Origin: Clostridium scatologenes
GTDB taxonomy: Bacteria > Bacillota > Clostridia > Clostridiales > Clostridiaceae
Direction: 5' to 3'
Assembly: GCF_000968375.1 (NCBI RefSeq)
Contig: NZ_CP009933.1
Coordinates: forward strand, 3,224,001 to 3,288,000
Length of the DNA: 64,000 bases
The notes below the pieces were generated by a model, which had not been told where the DNA came from, made no database searches, and was given only the letters and a program-made list of their open reading frames with translations. Below, piece by piece: positions 17,813 through 27,682 of the stretch (position 1 is its first letter; every line of letters starts with the position of its first letter). The position numbers were made by a program, and so were the translations under genes.

Positions 17813-18715
17813 TTAGTTTTCTGACTTATCTTTATTCTCAACATTTGTTTTATTTTCAGTGTTTGCTGCAATTTCTTGTTTAGCTGCTTCAACTACAGGC
17901 TTTACATCTCCAACTAGAGATTGGATAGCTTTAGTTGGACACTTAGCTATACAAGTTGGATTATCACACTTTTCAGCACAAATGCTATGATCCACTACAG
18001 CTATATTATTTTCTATTACTATAGCTTCATGTGGACAATTTCTCTTACAAAGTCCACATCCAAGACATCCCACAGTACATGCTTTACGCACTACTGCTCC
18101 CTTATCTTTCGAATTACAATTAACAGCTACATGACTAGTCATTGGACGCATTTCTATAACATGCTTAGGACAAACTGTTTCACATTTTCCACAGCCTGTA
18201 CATTTATTTTCATCTATTATTGGTAATCCGTTTTCTCCTAAAGTCATAGCATCAAATGGACAGTTCTTAACACAAGTTCCAAATCCAAGACATCCATATG
18301 AACAAACCTTAGGTCCTCCTTGTAACAAGCTAGCTGCTACACAATCTTGTATTCCTTCATAATCATAACTTCTAGCTGCCTTATCAACGCAACCTTTACA
18401 TTTTATATGTGATATTCTTGGTTCTGTTTCTTCCGCAGCTTTACCAGTTAATTCTGCAACTTGTTTAGCAATTACATCTTTACCTGGAATACAAAGGTTC
18501 GGTGGTACATCTGGGTTGCTAACAACTGCTTCAGCATAAGCCTTACATCCAGCATATCCACAAGAACCACATTGACCTTTTGGTAAAACATCTTCAACCA
18601 TTTCAATAAGAGGATTTACTTCCATAGAAAATTTCTTATTAGCAAAAGCTAATACAAAACCAAATACTAAACCAACACAAGTCATTACAATCAAAACTAT
18701 AATTGGAGTTTCCAT
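17813..18715 (-). CDS. rnfB: Electron transport complex subunit RnfB (ferredoxin-like)
   Basis: Iron-sulfur subunit that passes electrons from reduced ferredoxin into the membrane Rnf complex. It has one N-terminal membrane helix (about residues 5-25) and the CGSCGYAGC cluster of the RnfB family. Several 4Fe-4S groups follow: CLGFGTCVKNCP, CTGCGKCETVCP, CLGCGLCKRNCP and CDNPTCIAKCP. About 300 residues, the long clostridial form. The ATG at 18715 follows AAGGAGCTGAGGG; it overlaps nothing and sits 19 bases after rnfA. Last gene of the operon. Confidence 0.96.
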   Translation of the reverse strand: METPIIVLIVMTCVGLVFGFVLAFANKKFSMEVNPLIEMVEDVLPKGQCGSCGYAGCKAYAEAVVSNPDVPPNLCIPGKDVIAKQVAELTGKAAEETEPRISHIKCKGCVDKAARSYDYEGIQDCVAASLLQGGPKVCSYGCLGFGTCVKNCPFDAMTLGENGLPIIDENKCTGCGKCETVCPKHVIEMRPMTSHVAVNCNSKDKGAVVRKACTVGCLGCGLCKRNCPHEAIVIENNIAVVDHSICAEKCDNPTCIAKCPTKAIQSLVGDVKPVVEAAKQEIAANTENKTNVENKDKSEN

Positions 18716-18734
18716 AATTACCCTCAGCTCCTTT

Positions 18735-19313
18735 CTATAAAGCAATCATGCCTGAAAAACCAAGGAACGACAAAGCAAGCATGCCAGCTAAAATAAATGC
18801 TATGCCAAGACCTTCCAACGGTTTAGGTACATCTGCTAAAGCTAATTTTTCTCTTAAACTAGCCATTAAAATTATTGCTAATGCAAAACCTACACCTGAT
18901 CCCAAAGCATTTACTACACTTTTTAAGAATCCATAATTTGATTCTACATTTGTAACTGGAACACCAAGTACTATACAGTTTGTAGCAATAAGTAATAAAT
19001 AAATTCCCCACATATTATATAATGCAGGTGCATGTTTCTTTATAATCATCTCTAAAAGCTGCACAAAACTTGCAATTAAAAGTACAAATACAATTGTTCT
19101 TAAAAAAGTTAAACCAAATGGCAATAATACAAATTGATAAACTACCCATGCAAGAGCTGAACTCAATGTTAAAATAGAAGCAACTGCCATACCCATTCCT
19201 ATAGAGGCATCAAGACTCTTAGAGACTCCAAAGAAAATACATAATCCTAAAAATCTTGTTAAAACATAGTTATTTACAAGAACAGCACTTACAAAAAGAG
19301 TTAAATATTCCAT
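18735..19313 (-). CDS. rnfA: Rnf complex membrane subunit RnfA
   Basis: A 192-residue, six-helix membrane protein of the RnfA/NqrE family, part of the ferredoxin:NAD+ oxidoreductase that pumps Na+ or H+. The start LFVSAVLVNNYVLTRFLGLC and the two-fold related half-helices are typical; cysteines near residues 25 and 112 could hold the intramembrane iron-sulfur centre known in RnfA/RnfE. Its ATG at 19313 overlaps the stop codon of rnfE by one base (TAATG). Confidence 0.96.
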   Translation of the reverse strand: MEYLTLFVSAVLVNNYVLTRFLGLCIFFGVSKSLDASIGMGMAVASILTLSSALAWVVYQFVLLPFGLTFLRTIVFVLLIASFVQLLEMIIKKHAPALYNMWGIYLLLIATNCIVLGVPVTNVESNYGFLKSVVNALGSGVGFALAIILMASLREKLALADVPKPLEGLGIAFILAGMLALSFLGFSGMIAL

Positions 19314-19936
19314 TATGCATTACCTCCCTCAGGTTGGCGTTTAGCCATTTTTTCATTATGGATTTTAAACAGTGCTACTAAATATCCAATCAACATAAAT
19401 GCACCTGGAGGTAAAATCATCATTAATATAGGCTTATACCAAGTACCTAAAATTGGAATTCCCATTATAGAGCCCATTCCGAAGAATTCACGAATTACTC
19501 CAATAATAAGCATTGCAATAGTAAAACCTACTCCCATTCCTAATCCATCAAGCATTGATGGAAGTACTTTATTTTTAGAAGCAAAAACTTCTGCACGAGC
19601 TAAAATAATTGCAAAAACAACTACTAGGTCTAAATAAATACCCAATGCTTTAAATAACGTTGGTGCATAAGCTTGTAACAATAATTCTACCACTGTAACA
19701 ATAGTAGCTATAGAAGTAATATATACTGGTACACGCACCTTAGGGTTAACCCATTTTCTAGTGAAAGATACTGACATATTATTAGCAGTTATAACAAACA
19801 TAACAGTAAGTCCCATTGTTAAAGCATTTATTACTGTACTAGTTACTGCTAGTGAAGGACATAAACTAAGTGCAAGAACGAATATAGGGTTTTCCATAAC
19901 TACACCTTTTTTAAATATTTTCCACAAATCACCCAT
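19313..19936 (-). CDS. rnfE: Rnf complex membrane subunit RnfE
   Basis: A 207-residue membrane protein of the RnfE/NqrD family. ENPIFVLALSLCPSLAVTS near the N-terminus is the family signature, and its cysteine pairs with one in RnfA to hold the intramembrane cluster. I keep the ATG at 19936 (MGDLWKIFKKG) because related RnfE proteins begin this way and a GGAGGTAAATA ribosome site precedes it. It overlaps rnfA by one base and follows rnfG by 2 bases. Confidence 0.95.
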   Translation of the reverse strand: MGDLWKIFKKGVVMENPIFVLALSLCPSLAVTSTVINALTMGLTVMFVITANNMSVSFTRKWVNPKVRVPVYITSIATIVTVVELLLQAYAPTLFKALGIYLDLVVVFAIILARAEVFASKNKVLPSMLDGLGMGVGFTIAMLIIGVIREFFGMGSIMGIPILGTWYKPILMMILPPGAFMLIGYLVALFKIHNEKMAKRQPEGGNA

Positions 19937-19938
19937 TA

Positions 19939-20502
19939 CTATTTACCTCCTTTCAAGCTTTTAACATCATCAAGAGCCTCTTTAACACCTTTTGTAACTG
20001 CTCTTGAAGAAATTGTTGCACCTGTCATAGCTTGTATATTTTTGGTATTTGAAGGATCCTTTACTACTTCTAAATCCTCTGATTTTTTACCTTTGAATTC
20101 TTTTCTAAATGGTTCTTTAGCTGCATTATCTCCAAGTCCTGGTGTTTCATTAGCTGACTGTATATTATAATCAATTACTTTATCATCTTCTGTTACAGCT
20201 ACAAGCATTTTAATTGCTCCACCATAACCTTTTGTTTCAACTGGAATAATATAACCTACAGTTTTTCCACCACTCTTTGCAGTATACCATCCTTCTTTTC
20301 CTTGAATTTTTTCAAATTTATCCGCATCAGAAATTAACTTCTGCATTGATTTAACTTCAAGAGCCTTACTGTTTTTTACAGCTATAGGATTAGTTATAAA
20401 ATATACTATAGCTATAATTATTCCTGATATAAAACAGGCTGCTGTTAAATTCATAGCTATTTGAAATACACTATATTGTTTTTCTACATGATGTTCTGCC
20501 AT
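19939..20502 (-). CDS. rnfG: Rnf complex FMN-binding subunit RnfG
   Basis: About 187 residues with one N-terminal membrane helix and an extracytoplasmic FMN-binding domain. The covalent flavin attachment threonine is in MTGATISS near the C-terminus. ETPGLGDNA is another family signature. I choose the ATG at 20502 (MAEHHVEKQYS), preceded by GGAGGTAATTT; an in-frame extension to 20553 would overlap rnfD and has no ribosome site. Passes electrons between RnfC and the membrane subunits. Confidence 0.95.
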   Translation of the reverse strand: MAEHHVEKQYSVFQIAMNLTAACFISGIIIAIVYFITNPIAVKNSKALEVKSMQKLISDADKFEKIQGKEGWYTAKSGGKTVGYIIPVETKGYGGAIKMLVAVTEDDKVIDYNIQSANETPGLGDNAAKEPFRKEFKGKKSEDLEVVKDPSNTKNIQAMTGATISSRAVTKGVKEALDDVKSLKGGK

Positions 20503-20509
20503 TTTTAAA

Positions 20510-21502
20510 TTACCTCCTTGCTCCGAATTTTTTTGGAGGGCATAGACGATCAATTAAAGGACTTACACAGTTCATAAGTAATAATGAATAACAAACGCCT
20601 TCTGGATATCCGCCTTTTAATCTAATTAATGTAGTAATTAATCCAGCTCCAAAAGCAAATATGATTTGTCCTTTACGCGTAATTGGAGTAGTAACCATGT
20701 CAGTAGCCATAAAGAAGGCTCCTATTATTAATCCGCCAGCCATCATATGGAATACTGGATCTCCTGTAAACATACCTGATGGTCCAAATACCCAAGTTAA
20801 AATGCCAACTGTTGCTATCATAACAACTGGTACTTCCCAGTTAATATATTTTTTATAAATTAAATACAATCCTCCAAGCACTAATAAAACTGTTGAAGTC
20901 TCACCAATACAACCATTACGAGTACCTATAAATAATGCCTTATAAAGATTTGCTTGTCCTCCAAAAGTTTCGATAAGTTTTGAATAACCTTGCAATTTTA
21001 AAATTCCTAATGGTGTAGCACTTGTTACAGCATCGACACCAGTAGCACGAAGAACTGTCCAACTTGTCATAAATACAGGCCATGAAGCCATCATAGCTGC
21101 TCTTCCAATATGAGCCGGGTTAAATATATTATAACCTAGTCCACCCATAGAATGTTTAGCTATAACTATAGCAATAAACGAACCAAATATAACCATATAA
21201 AATGGAACCTTTGGTGAAACGCACATTGCTATGAGTAATCCTGTTAAAACAGCACTACCATCACTTATAGTTATAGGTTTATTTCTTATTTTTTGTACTG
21301 CATATTCAAAAACTACTGCAGATACAATACCTGCTATAATTGAAACTAATGCATTAATTCCAAAATTCCAAATACCAAAAATAGCTGCTGGTACTAAAGT
21401 TGCATTAACAGTCCACATAATCTTAGAAACGGATTCTTCTGAACGAATATGTGGTGATGCAGAAACGGTAAATAGCTTGTCTTTTAATTCTACTTCAGCC
21501 AT
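20510..21502 (-). CDS. rnfD: Rnf complex membrane FMN subunit RnfD
   Basis: A 330-residue membrane protein of the RnfD/NqrB family. The covalent FMN site is the threonine in DAVTSATPLG near residue 158. The N-terminal SASPHIRSEESVSKIMW and the C-terminal YPEGVCYSLLLMNCVSPLID are typical. ATG at 21502 follows AAGGGGGAGAATATT. It lies 14 bases after rnfC. Confidence 0.96.
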   Translation of the reverse strand: MAEVELKDKLFTVSASPHIRSEESVSKIMWTVNATLVPAAIFGIWNFGINALVSIIAGIVSAVVFEYAVQKIRNKPITISDGSAVLTGLLIAMCVSPKVPFYMVIFGSFIAIVIAKHSMGGLGYNIFNPAHIGRAAMMASWPVFMTSWTVLRATGVDAVTSATPLGILKLQGYSKLIETFGGQANLYKALFIGTRNGCIGETSTVLLVLGGLYLIYKKYINWEVPVVMIATVGILTWVFGPSGMFTGDPVFHMMAGGLIIGAFFMATDMVTTPITRKGQIIFAFGAGLITTLIRLKGGYPEGVCYSLLLMNCVSPLIDRLCPPKKFGARR

Positions 21503-21516
21503 TAATATTCTCCCCC

Positions 21517-22842
21517 TTATTTCTTCTTTGCATTTTGAGCTGCATTTTGTGCCTTACAATATTTTATATATTGAACAATATTACGTTTAGCAGGGCATAC
21601 ATAAACACAACTTCCGCATTCTACGCAATCTAAAAGATTTGCTTCTTCTTTGGCTTGCTCGAATAAACCTCTTTCGCCAAGAATACTAAGTTTACTTGGA
21701 ACTAAGTGCATAGGACATACCTCTACACAGCGTCCACAATGAATACATGCTGATTCTTTTCCTGAGTTAATATCTTTTTTACTTAAAGCTAGTATTCCAG
21801 ATACACCTTTAATTATAGGTAAGTCTATATGAGATTGAGCCATTCCCATCATAGGACCGCCTGAAAGTAATTTTTCTGGAGTTTCTGAAAAACCTCCACA
21901 ATATTCTATTGCATCTGAAAATAAAGTACCAACTCTTACTAAAAGATTTTTAGGCTCTTTTATAGCTCCACCACTAACAGTTGTAACCCTTTCTATTAAT
22001 GGAATTCCTTTAAGTACTGCATCACTTATAGCTGCAACAGTACCAACATTTTGAACTACAACACCTACATCTGCTGGCAATCCACCAGATGGTACTTCTT
22101 TATCTACTAAAACTTTGATTAACATTTTTTCAGCACCTTGAGGGTATTTAGTTGGAAGTCCAACAACTTGTATACCTGTTCCTTCAAATGCTTTCGTCAT
22201 AACGTCTATAGCATCTGGTTTGTTTTGTTCTATACCAACATAACCCTTATCAATGCCAAGAACCTTCATTGTTATTTTTACACCATTAACAATACGTTCA
22301 CTTTGTTCAAGCATCATTCTGTGGTCAGCTGTTAAATAAGGCTCACATTCAGCTGCATTTAAAATAAATGTATCAACTTTTTTATCTGGCGGTGGAGAAA
22401 GCTTAACATGTGTAGGGAAAGTTGCTCCTCCCATTCCAACAATGCCTGCCTCCTTAATAATATTTAGCAGTTCCTTTTTGTCTAACTTTTCCCAGTCATT
22501 TCTTTCCATAGGTATTCCTTCTACCCATTCATCTTTCCCGTCATTTTCAATAACAATTGCTTGGCACTTACCAAATACAGGATGGTTATAATCACCAATA
22601 TCTACTACTGTACCTGATATTGAGGCATGAATATTAGCAGAAACAAAAGCGTCTGTTTTTGCAATAACCTGGCCTTTTTTTACTTCATCACCTTTTTTTA
22701 CAACTGGTGAACAAGGCGCGCCAATGTGTTGTCTAACAGGAATGGTAACCTTATTGGGTACTGGCAATACTTCTATAGCTTTACCTGAAGTATAACTTTT
22801 TCTGTCATTAGGATGTACCCCACCTCGGAAACTTTTAAACAT
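21517..22842 (-). CDS. rnfC: Rnf complex subunit RnfC
   Basis: A 441-residue peripheral subunit that carries NAD(H) and FMN binding and two 4Fe-4S clusters. It begins with an RnfC barrel-sandwich region (FRGGVHP, then a biotinyl-like KKGDEVKKGQVIAK). The nucleotide-binding part contains GMGGATFPTHVKL. The clusters are CIHCGRCVEVCP and CVECGSCVYVCP. The ATG at 22842 follows AAGAGGTG. First gene of rnfCDGEAB; the RseC-like gene about 100 bases upstream may share its transcript. Confidence 0.96.
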   Translation of the reverse strand: MFKSFRGGVHPNDRKSYTSGKAIEVLPVPNKVTIPVRQHIGAPCSPVVKKGDEVKKGQVIAKTDAFVSANIHASISGTVVDIGDYNHPVFGKCQAIVIENDGKDEWVEGIPMERNDWEKLDKKELLNIIKEAGIVGMGGATFPTHVKLSPPPDKKVDTFILNAAECEPYLTADHRMMLEQSERIVNGVKITMKVLGIDKGYVGIEQNKPDAIDVMTKAFEGTGIQVVGLPTKYPQGAEKMLIKVLVDKEVPSGGLPADVGVVVQNVGTVAAISDAVLKGIPLIERVTTVSGGAIKEPKNLLVRVGTLFSDAIEYCGGFSETPEKLLSGGPMMGMAQSHIDLPIIKGVSGILALSKKDINSGKESACIHCGRCVEVCPMHLVPSKLSILGERGLFEQAKEEANLLDCVECGSCVYVCPAKRNIVQYIKYCKAQNAAQNAKKK

Positions 22843-22943
22843 CTTTAAACACCTCTTTTACATAATTTTAATGATATAATCTTTTATAAAGAAAATTTAT
22901 ATAAATTTAACTTTAAGCAAAAATTTTAAAAATACATTTAAAC

Positions 22944-23360
22944 TTAAGATAAAATACGTGTAATTATAGGTTTCATTTTTTCATCTTTGTTAGCAGCTTT
23001 ATCAAAAAACTTTATATATATAATAGATAGAATAAATGTTATTATTCCACCAATTACTTGACACACTATAGTATCTTGTGCAATCTTCTTAGCTACAAAT
23101 CCTCCAATTACTGCACCTATAAAGATAGATATGAGAGGCAAAATATAAACTACAAAAGCTGCCTTCAACATATTTACTTCTTTAATTTCAAAACTGACAT
23201 GTTGTCCAGGTTTAGCTCCAATAGTATTTATCGCATCTACTACCATGGCTTTATCCCCAGGACAAGCTCCACAATTTGAACAATCGCCATGCCTATTAGC
23301 TTTAATTTTAGCCATATTGCCTTCTATTTGAATTACAATTCCTTCTGTTTCTTTATTCAT
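22944..23360 (-). CDS. RseC-like (SoxR-reducing system) membrane protein
   Basis: About 138 residues. The N-terminal cytoplasmic part has the RseC cysteine motif GDCSNCGACPG and two central membrane helices follow (about residues 65-110). In Escherichia coli, RseC together with an Rnf-type complex keeps SoxR reduced; in clostridia the gene is commonly placed beside rnf and its role is unproven. The ATG at 23360 follows AAGGGGTGAGAAGT; the GTG at 23369 lies inside that site. Co-transcription with rnfC is likely because no terminator is seen in the 101-base gap. Confidence 0.85.
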   Translation of the reverse strand: MNKETEGIVIQIEGNMAKIKANRHGDCSNCGACPGDKAMVVDAINTIGAKPGQHVSFEIKEVNMLKAAFVVYILPLISIFIGAVIGGFVAKKIAQDTIVCQVIGGIITFILSIIYIKFFDKAANKDEKMKPIITRILS

Positions 23361-24670
23361 ACTTCTCACCCCTTCAAAATCTTATCTATTTCATTTAAGA
23401 GATAAAATTTTATATCATTACTAATTATTAATACTTTAATTTTTCATGTATATGCATAATTTTGATATAAAATTATTTGCTTTAAACTTTATTATAAGCC
23501 TGTACTAATTAAATTTTCCATTCTGTACTAATATAAAAAAATTGCTGTTATAGTAATGTTAAAATGTTATAATATAAAAAAATTCTTTTTATATTATAAC
23601 TTTGCCCAAGTACAATATTTGCAATTTTAATGTTACTTTTTTAATTTTAAATCATATAAAATTAACATTTCTATTTTTTATATAAAGGAACTTAACTCTC
23701 TAAGTCTAATTATACATGTTAAAAATTTAATTACAATATGCTTTTGCAAACGCTTACGAAAAAATTGTATATAAACTTAATTTTCATTACTAATTCGTCA
23801 TTTTTTTACCATTTTAGGATTTTATTTCATATTTTTTTTATATATATTGTAAATTTTTATAAAATAAACACATATTAATGCTATTTTATGAATATTTTAG
23901 CATAATATATTACCTTTTTCGCTTCCTGAAATTACATTTTTTTGATCAAATTCATTTTATTGCAATGTTAAATTTAAATCAATCTATACTTATTTTTCTA
24001 CTCTTTCCTCAAAAAATTCGATTTTAAAACCACAAATTGTATATATTAATAAATTTCACATTAACCTTAACAATTTTTCTTATTATGCAACATTTTCTCC
24101 TTTACATTTCATTTGTCATTATGTTTATTAGTGAATTAATTGTAATTTTCTTATTCAATTTTTGTTGTTATACTTTCTATATTGCATTCTATATTATCTA
24201 AATTAACTATGAATTTTATTGTATTACATAATATATACTTTCATTGTTATAGTTTTTATCTTCTAGCATTAGGTACTTAGTTTTACTGAATTAATACCCT
24301 TTACATTACAAACTATTTCTGAATAAAAAATTTAATCTTTTTTATTATTTTCAATAAATTAATTGCTATCCAAAACATAATTCTTTTTGCATTAAAATGA
24401 AGTATTTTTATTAATGATTATATAACTTTTTTTAAAAAAATTTTGTACTAATTAGCATAATATTATTGTTAAAATTATATCTGAATAATCTTACAATACA
24501 TTTTGTAAATTTTTTGTTAACTTTACTTGAAAATAATATAAATTACCAAATAATCATAAAAAATTGGCATATGCTCTTTTATGTATAGCATTTTCACTAT
24601 AACATCTATTTTATAAGCATATACCTTTACATATAAATATTTCAAATGGAATTTAATATTTTTATTTATG
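23361..24670. other. 1.3-kb AT-rich region without recognisable genes
   Basis: No convincing reading frame on either strand. The clearest structure is a perfect 15-bp inverted repeat at 23566-23600 (GTTATAATATAAAAA arms). The string TGTACTAAT occurs near 23500 and 23524, with a related GTACTAATT near 24446. The promoter of the rseC-rnf unit should be at the left end. The rest is featureless to my reading. Confidence 0.6.
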
Positions 24671-25801
24671 TTATTTCATGATAAAGTTCCATATTTTACT
24701 TTTCTTATAATTATTTGATGCAATAAGATTTGATTTATAAATTATATTTTCATTTGCATATATACAAACATTCCCTATCTTATCTCCTTTTTTAATAACT
24801 CCATTTATCTTTTCTGGTTTTATAATTTTAACACTATAATTAACTTTATTTTTCAATGGAATAACAATATCATCCTCATATTCCAGATTTAAAATATCCT
24901 TATGCAAATTTATACTTCCAGCATTTTCTCCTTTAGAAAACATTTTTTTAAATTGATAGTTTTTATTAACATAATCATAAATTTTCTTTGTTTCCTTCCA
25001 TCTTTCCCTACAATTTAAAACTACAACAATAACATCATTTCCTTGCACCTTGCTTGAAGTTACCAAACATTTACCCGCTTTACCTGTATATCCTGTTTTT
25101 ACACCATTAGCATCAGGCAATTCCCATAATATTTTATTTATATTATGATAACTTCTTGTAAAATTATATGTTTTACCATCCACATCTTTAGAACTTACGA
25201 TATCATTAAAAAGCTTAATTTCCTTAGCTTTTGCAGTAATAAGTGCTAAATCATACGCTGTTGTGTAATGATCTTCATAATCCAATCCATGTGGCGAATG
25301 AAAATGTGTATTTAGAACACCTATTTCACTTGCATATTCATTCATAAGCTGTACAAATTCCTCAACACTTCCACTTACACCTTCTGCAATAGCTATAGCT
25401 GCATCATTTCCTGATCTAAGCATTAAACCATATAAAAGCTCTTTTAATGATATCTTTTCTCCTTTTTTAAGCCCAACTTTGGATCCTCTTATACCGACTG
25501 ATTTTCCAGACACCTCTATTTTTCTTTCTAAATCACCATACTTTATAGCCACCAATGTAGTCATTATTTTAGTTGTACTTGCCATAGGAACTAAATTATA
25601 TGCTTTTTTTTCATAAAGTACCACTTTAGACTTACTATCTAACGCTATAGCATACCCCGCATCTACATATATATCTTTAGTAACATTCTCTTTACCATTA
25701 TCATTACTATTTTCTAAAGCTCGAACATCTATTGATACAAATAAAGTTACTATGAATACTATTAAGATTAATATATTAATATATTTAAATTTATTTTTCA
25801 C
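24671..25801 (-). CDS. D-alanyl-D-alanine carboxypeptidase (PBP5/DacF family)
   Basis: Serine peptidase that trims the terminal D-Ala of peptidoglycan stem peptides. An N-terminal membrane segment serves as signal peptide. Active-site motifs are SxxK in ASTTKIM, SGN in RSGNDAA and KTG in GVKTGYTGKAG. A C-terminal beta-rich domain follows. Length about 376 residues. The start is uncertain: AAGGAGG at 25813-25819 best serves the GTG at 25801 or a TTG at 25807, while the ATG at 25810 is too close. Monocistronic, convergent with nothing nearby and divergent from the next gene. Confidence 0.9.
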   Translation of the reverse strand: MKNKFKYINILILIVFIVTLFVSIDVRALENSNDNGKENVTKDIYVDAGYAIALDSKSKVVLYEKKAYNLVPMASTTKIMTTLVAIKYGDLERKIEVSGKSVGIRGSKVGLKKGEKISLKELLYGLMLRSGNDAAIAIAEGVSGSVEEFVQLMNEYASEIGVLNTHFHSPHGLDYEDHYTTAYDLALITAKAKEIKLFNDIVSSKDVDGKTYNFTRSYHNINKILWELPDANGVKTGYTGKAGKCLVTSSKVQGNDVIVVVLNCRERWKETKKIYDYVNKNYQFKKMFSKGENAGSINLHKDILNLEYEDDIVIPLKNKVNYSVKIIKPEKINGVIKKGDKIGNVCIYANENIIYKSNLIASNNYKKSKIWNFIMK

Positions 25802-26022
25802 AGACAACATTCCTCCTTTCAAACATAGTTTTATTTTTGAAACTATGTATATAATTATTTTCTCATTTAATATTTAAATTAACCCATAAATTTTTTCTAT
25901 CAAGTTATATAAATTCCTTTAATGGATATAATTATTAATGAATATGGTTATTGAATTTTAATATTCTATAAATCTAAATACACAAAAGGATAATTATTAG
26001 AGAAATTTTGGAGGAAAATTTA

Positions 26023-26550
26023 GTGCTAATAGTTTTTAGTATTATTATTTTAATATTGTTAATACCAATACCAATTATTTTTAAAATTAAATATGTAGAT
26101 AAAAAATTATGTATGTACATATATAATATAGAGCTAATTTCAAAATTTAAATCTTATGAAAAAAAAGATAGAAATGAAAATAAAAACAAGGATAAATTAA
26201 ACTTTTATTTTGAAGATATAAAATTACTTTTACACTTATTGAATAAAAGTAAATTCAAACCTACTTTAAAGTTTAAATTTAATCTTCAGTATGGCTTAGA
26301 TGATGCTGCTTATACAGCTATATGCTATGGATTATTTTGTGCATTAGTTCCTTTATTAATAAAATTATTAAATTATCCTTTTAAAATAAAAAAACATTCT
26401 ATTTGCATAGTACCTGACTTAAAAAAGTTTATCTTAAAACTAGAATTAAATAGTATAATTTTTGTTAATTTTGCTAAAGTTATTTATATACTGTATATAA
26501 CATATAGAATCTGGAGAATAAATAAAAAAATAGTTCTTAGTAAAACTTAA
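26023..26550 (+). CDS. DUF2953 family membrane protein
   Basis: About 175 residues with a strong N-terminal membrane helix (residues 1-20), a lysine-rich middle and a second hydrophobic stretch near residue 100. It matches the DUF2953 family, which in clostridia and bacilli is usually placed directly before the sporulation gene ytfJ, as here. Function unknown. The start is GTG at 26023, 8 bases after GGAGG at 26010-26014; a TTG at 26008 overlaps that ribosome site. Confidence 0.75.
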   Translation: MLIVFSIIILILLIPIPIIFKIKYVDKKLCMYIYNIELISKFKSYEKKDRNENKNKDKLNFYFEDIKLLLHLLNKSKFKPTLKFKFNLQYGLDDAAYTAICYGLFCALVPLLIKLLNYPFKIKKHSICIVPDLKKFILKLELNSIIFVNFAKVIYILYITYRIWRINKKIVLSKT

Positions 26551-26569
26551 ATAAATGGAGGAATTTATT

Positions 26570-27043
26570 ATGGATAATCATCCTATAGAAAATTTAATGA
26601 AAAGCACTATGGAAAATATTAAAGATATGATAGACGTTAATACCATAGTAGGTGATGCTGTAGAAGCAAAAGATGGAACTTTGATAATTCCAATATCTAA
26701 AGTTTCCTTTGGTTTTGCTTCTGGAGGAAGTGAATTTGATAGTAAAAACACAGGTGGTACAGGATCTCCTTATCCTTTTGGTGGTGGTTCTGGTGCAGGT
26801 GTTACTGTAAAGCCTGTAGCTTTTCTAGTTACAAAACAAGATTCTGTAAGGCTTTTGTCCTTAAATCAACAAAATACTTACGATAAAATAATTGACTCAA
26901 TTCCTCAAGTAATGGATTTTATCAAAAATATAACTAAAGAAAAAAATACAGAAAATCATTCAGAAAATCATAAAAAAGATTCAAAACAAGAATCCAAAGA
27001 AACATCTGAAGAAAAGCAGACTGAAAAAAATTCCAATGAATAA
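26570..27043 (+). CDS. ytfJ: GerW/YtfJ family sporulation protein
   Basis: About 157 residues. HPIENLMKSTMENIKDMIDV at the N-terminus and the glycine-rich SKVSFGFASGGSEF to GGSGAGVTVKPVAFLV core define the YtfJ family, needed for normal spore germination in Bacillus. The C-terminal 35 residues are a charged, low-complexity Lys/Glu/Asn tail. The ATG at 26570 follows TGGAGGAATTTATT; the ATG at 26555 is part of that ribosome site. It is 19 bases from the DUF2953 gene, forming an operon. Confidence 0.92.
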   Translation: MDNHPIENLMKSTMENIKDMIDVNTIVGDAVEAKDGTLIIPISKVSFGFASGGSEFDSKNTGGTGSPYPFGGGSGAGVTVKPVAFLVTKQDSVRLLSLNQQNTYDKIIDSIPQVMDFIKNITKEKNTENHSENHKKDSKQESKETSEEKQTEKNSNE

Positions 27044-27044
27044 T

Positions 27045-27089
27045 ATTAAAGATTAGCCGATTCAATCATGAAATCAGCTAATCTTTAAT
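27045..27089. terminator. Bidirectional terminator between ytfJ and scpB
   Basis: Perfect 13-bp outer stem ATTAAAGATTAGC / GCTAATCTTTAAT, with extra pairing of GATT with AATC inside the loop. Confidence 0.75.
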
Positions 27090-27091
27090 AT

Positions 27092-27682
27092 TTAATCCTC
27101 AATTTTTTCTTCATCTATATTATCACCAACTAAATCATCCAAATTTGGTATACCATTAAGGTCTTCTAAACCAAAATATTTTAAAAATTCTTCAGTAGTA
27201 CCATATAATATAGGTCTACCTGGAACATCCAATCTTCCTGATTCTTTAATTAACCCCTTTTGTACAAGGGTCGTTAAAGCCCTATCGCTTTTTACTCCTC
27301 TTATTTCATCTATATCTATTCTTGTTATTGGCTGTTTATATGCAATAATAGCTAAAGTTTCTAACGCTGCTTGAGACAATGACTGCCTTGAATTTGTACC
27401 TAAAAGCTTTTCCACATAATCACTATTTTTAGACTTAGTTACCAATCCATAGCTTTCATTTACTTTTATTATTGTTATTCCTCTCGATTCTTCTTCATAA
27501 CGTTTTATCATTTCTGCCATTAATTCTTTTGTAAACTTTATACTGCACTCTATTATTGAAGAAATTTGTTTTATATCTATTGGTTCACCTGATACAAATA
27601 ATAGAGATTCTACTATAGAAAAGTATATATTCTTAGATGATACCTCTTCTATTTCCATTTGATTTATATTAATATCCTTCAT
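27092..27682 (-). CDS. scpB: Segregation and condensation protein B
   Basis: A 196-residue ScpB with two winged-helix domains. SLLFVSGEPIDIKQIS in the first and LETLAIIAYKQPITRIDIDE in the second are strongly conserved. It forms the SMC-ScpAB condensin that organises and separates chromosomes. The start overlaps the end of scpA by 14 bases, so translation is coupled. Confidence 0.96.
   Translation of the reverse strand: MKDININQMEIEEVSSKNIYFSIVESLLFVSGEPIDIKQISSIIECSIKFTKELMAEMIKRYEEESRGITIIKVNESYGLVTKSKNSDYVEKLLGTNSRQSLSQAALETLAIIAYKQPITRIDIDEIRGVKSDRALTTLVQKGLIKESGRLDVPGRPILYGTTEEFLKYFGLEDLNGIPNLDDLVGDNIDEEKIED

Noticed and set aside
17813..22842. Na+-translocating NADH:quinone reductase (Nqr) instead of Rnf
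   Set aside because: The RnfB polyferredoxin subunit and the CDGEAB order are specific to Rnf; no NqrF is present.
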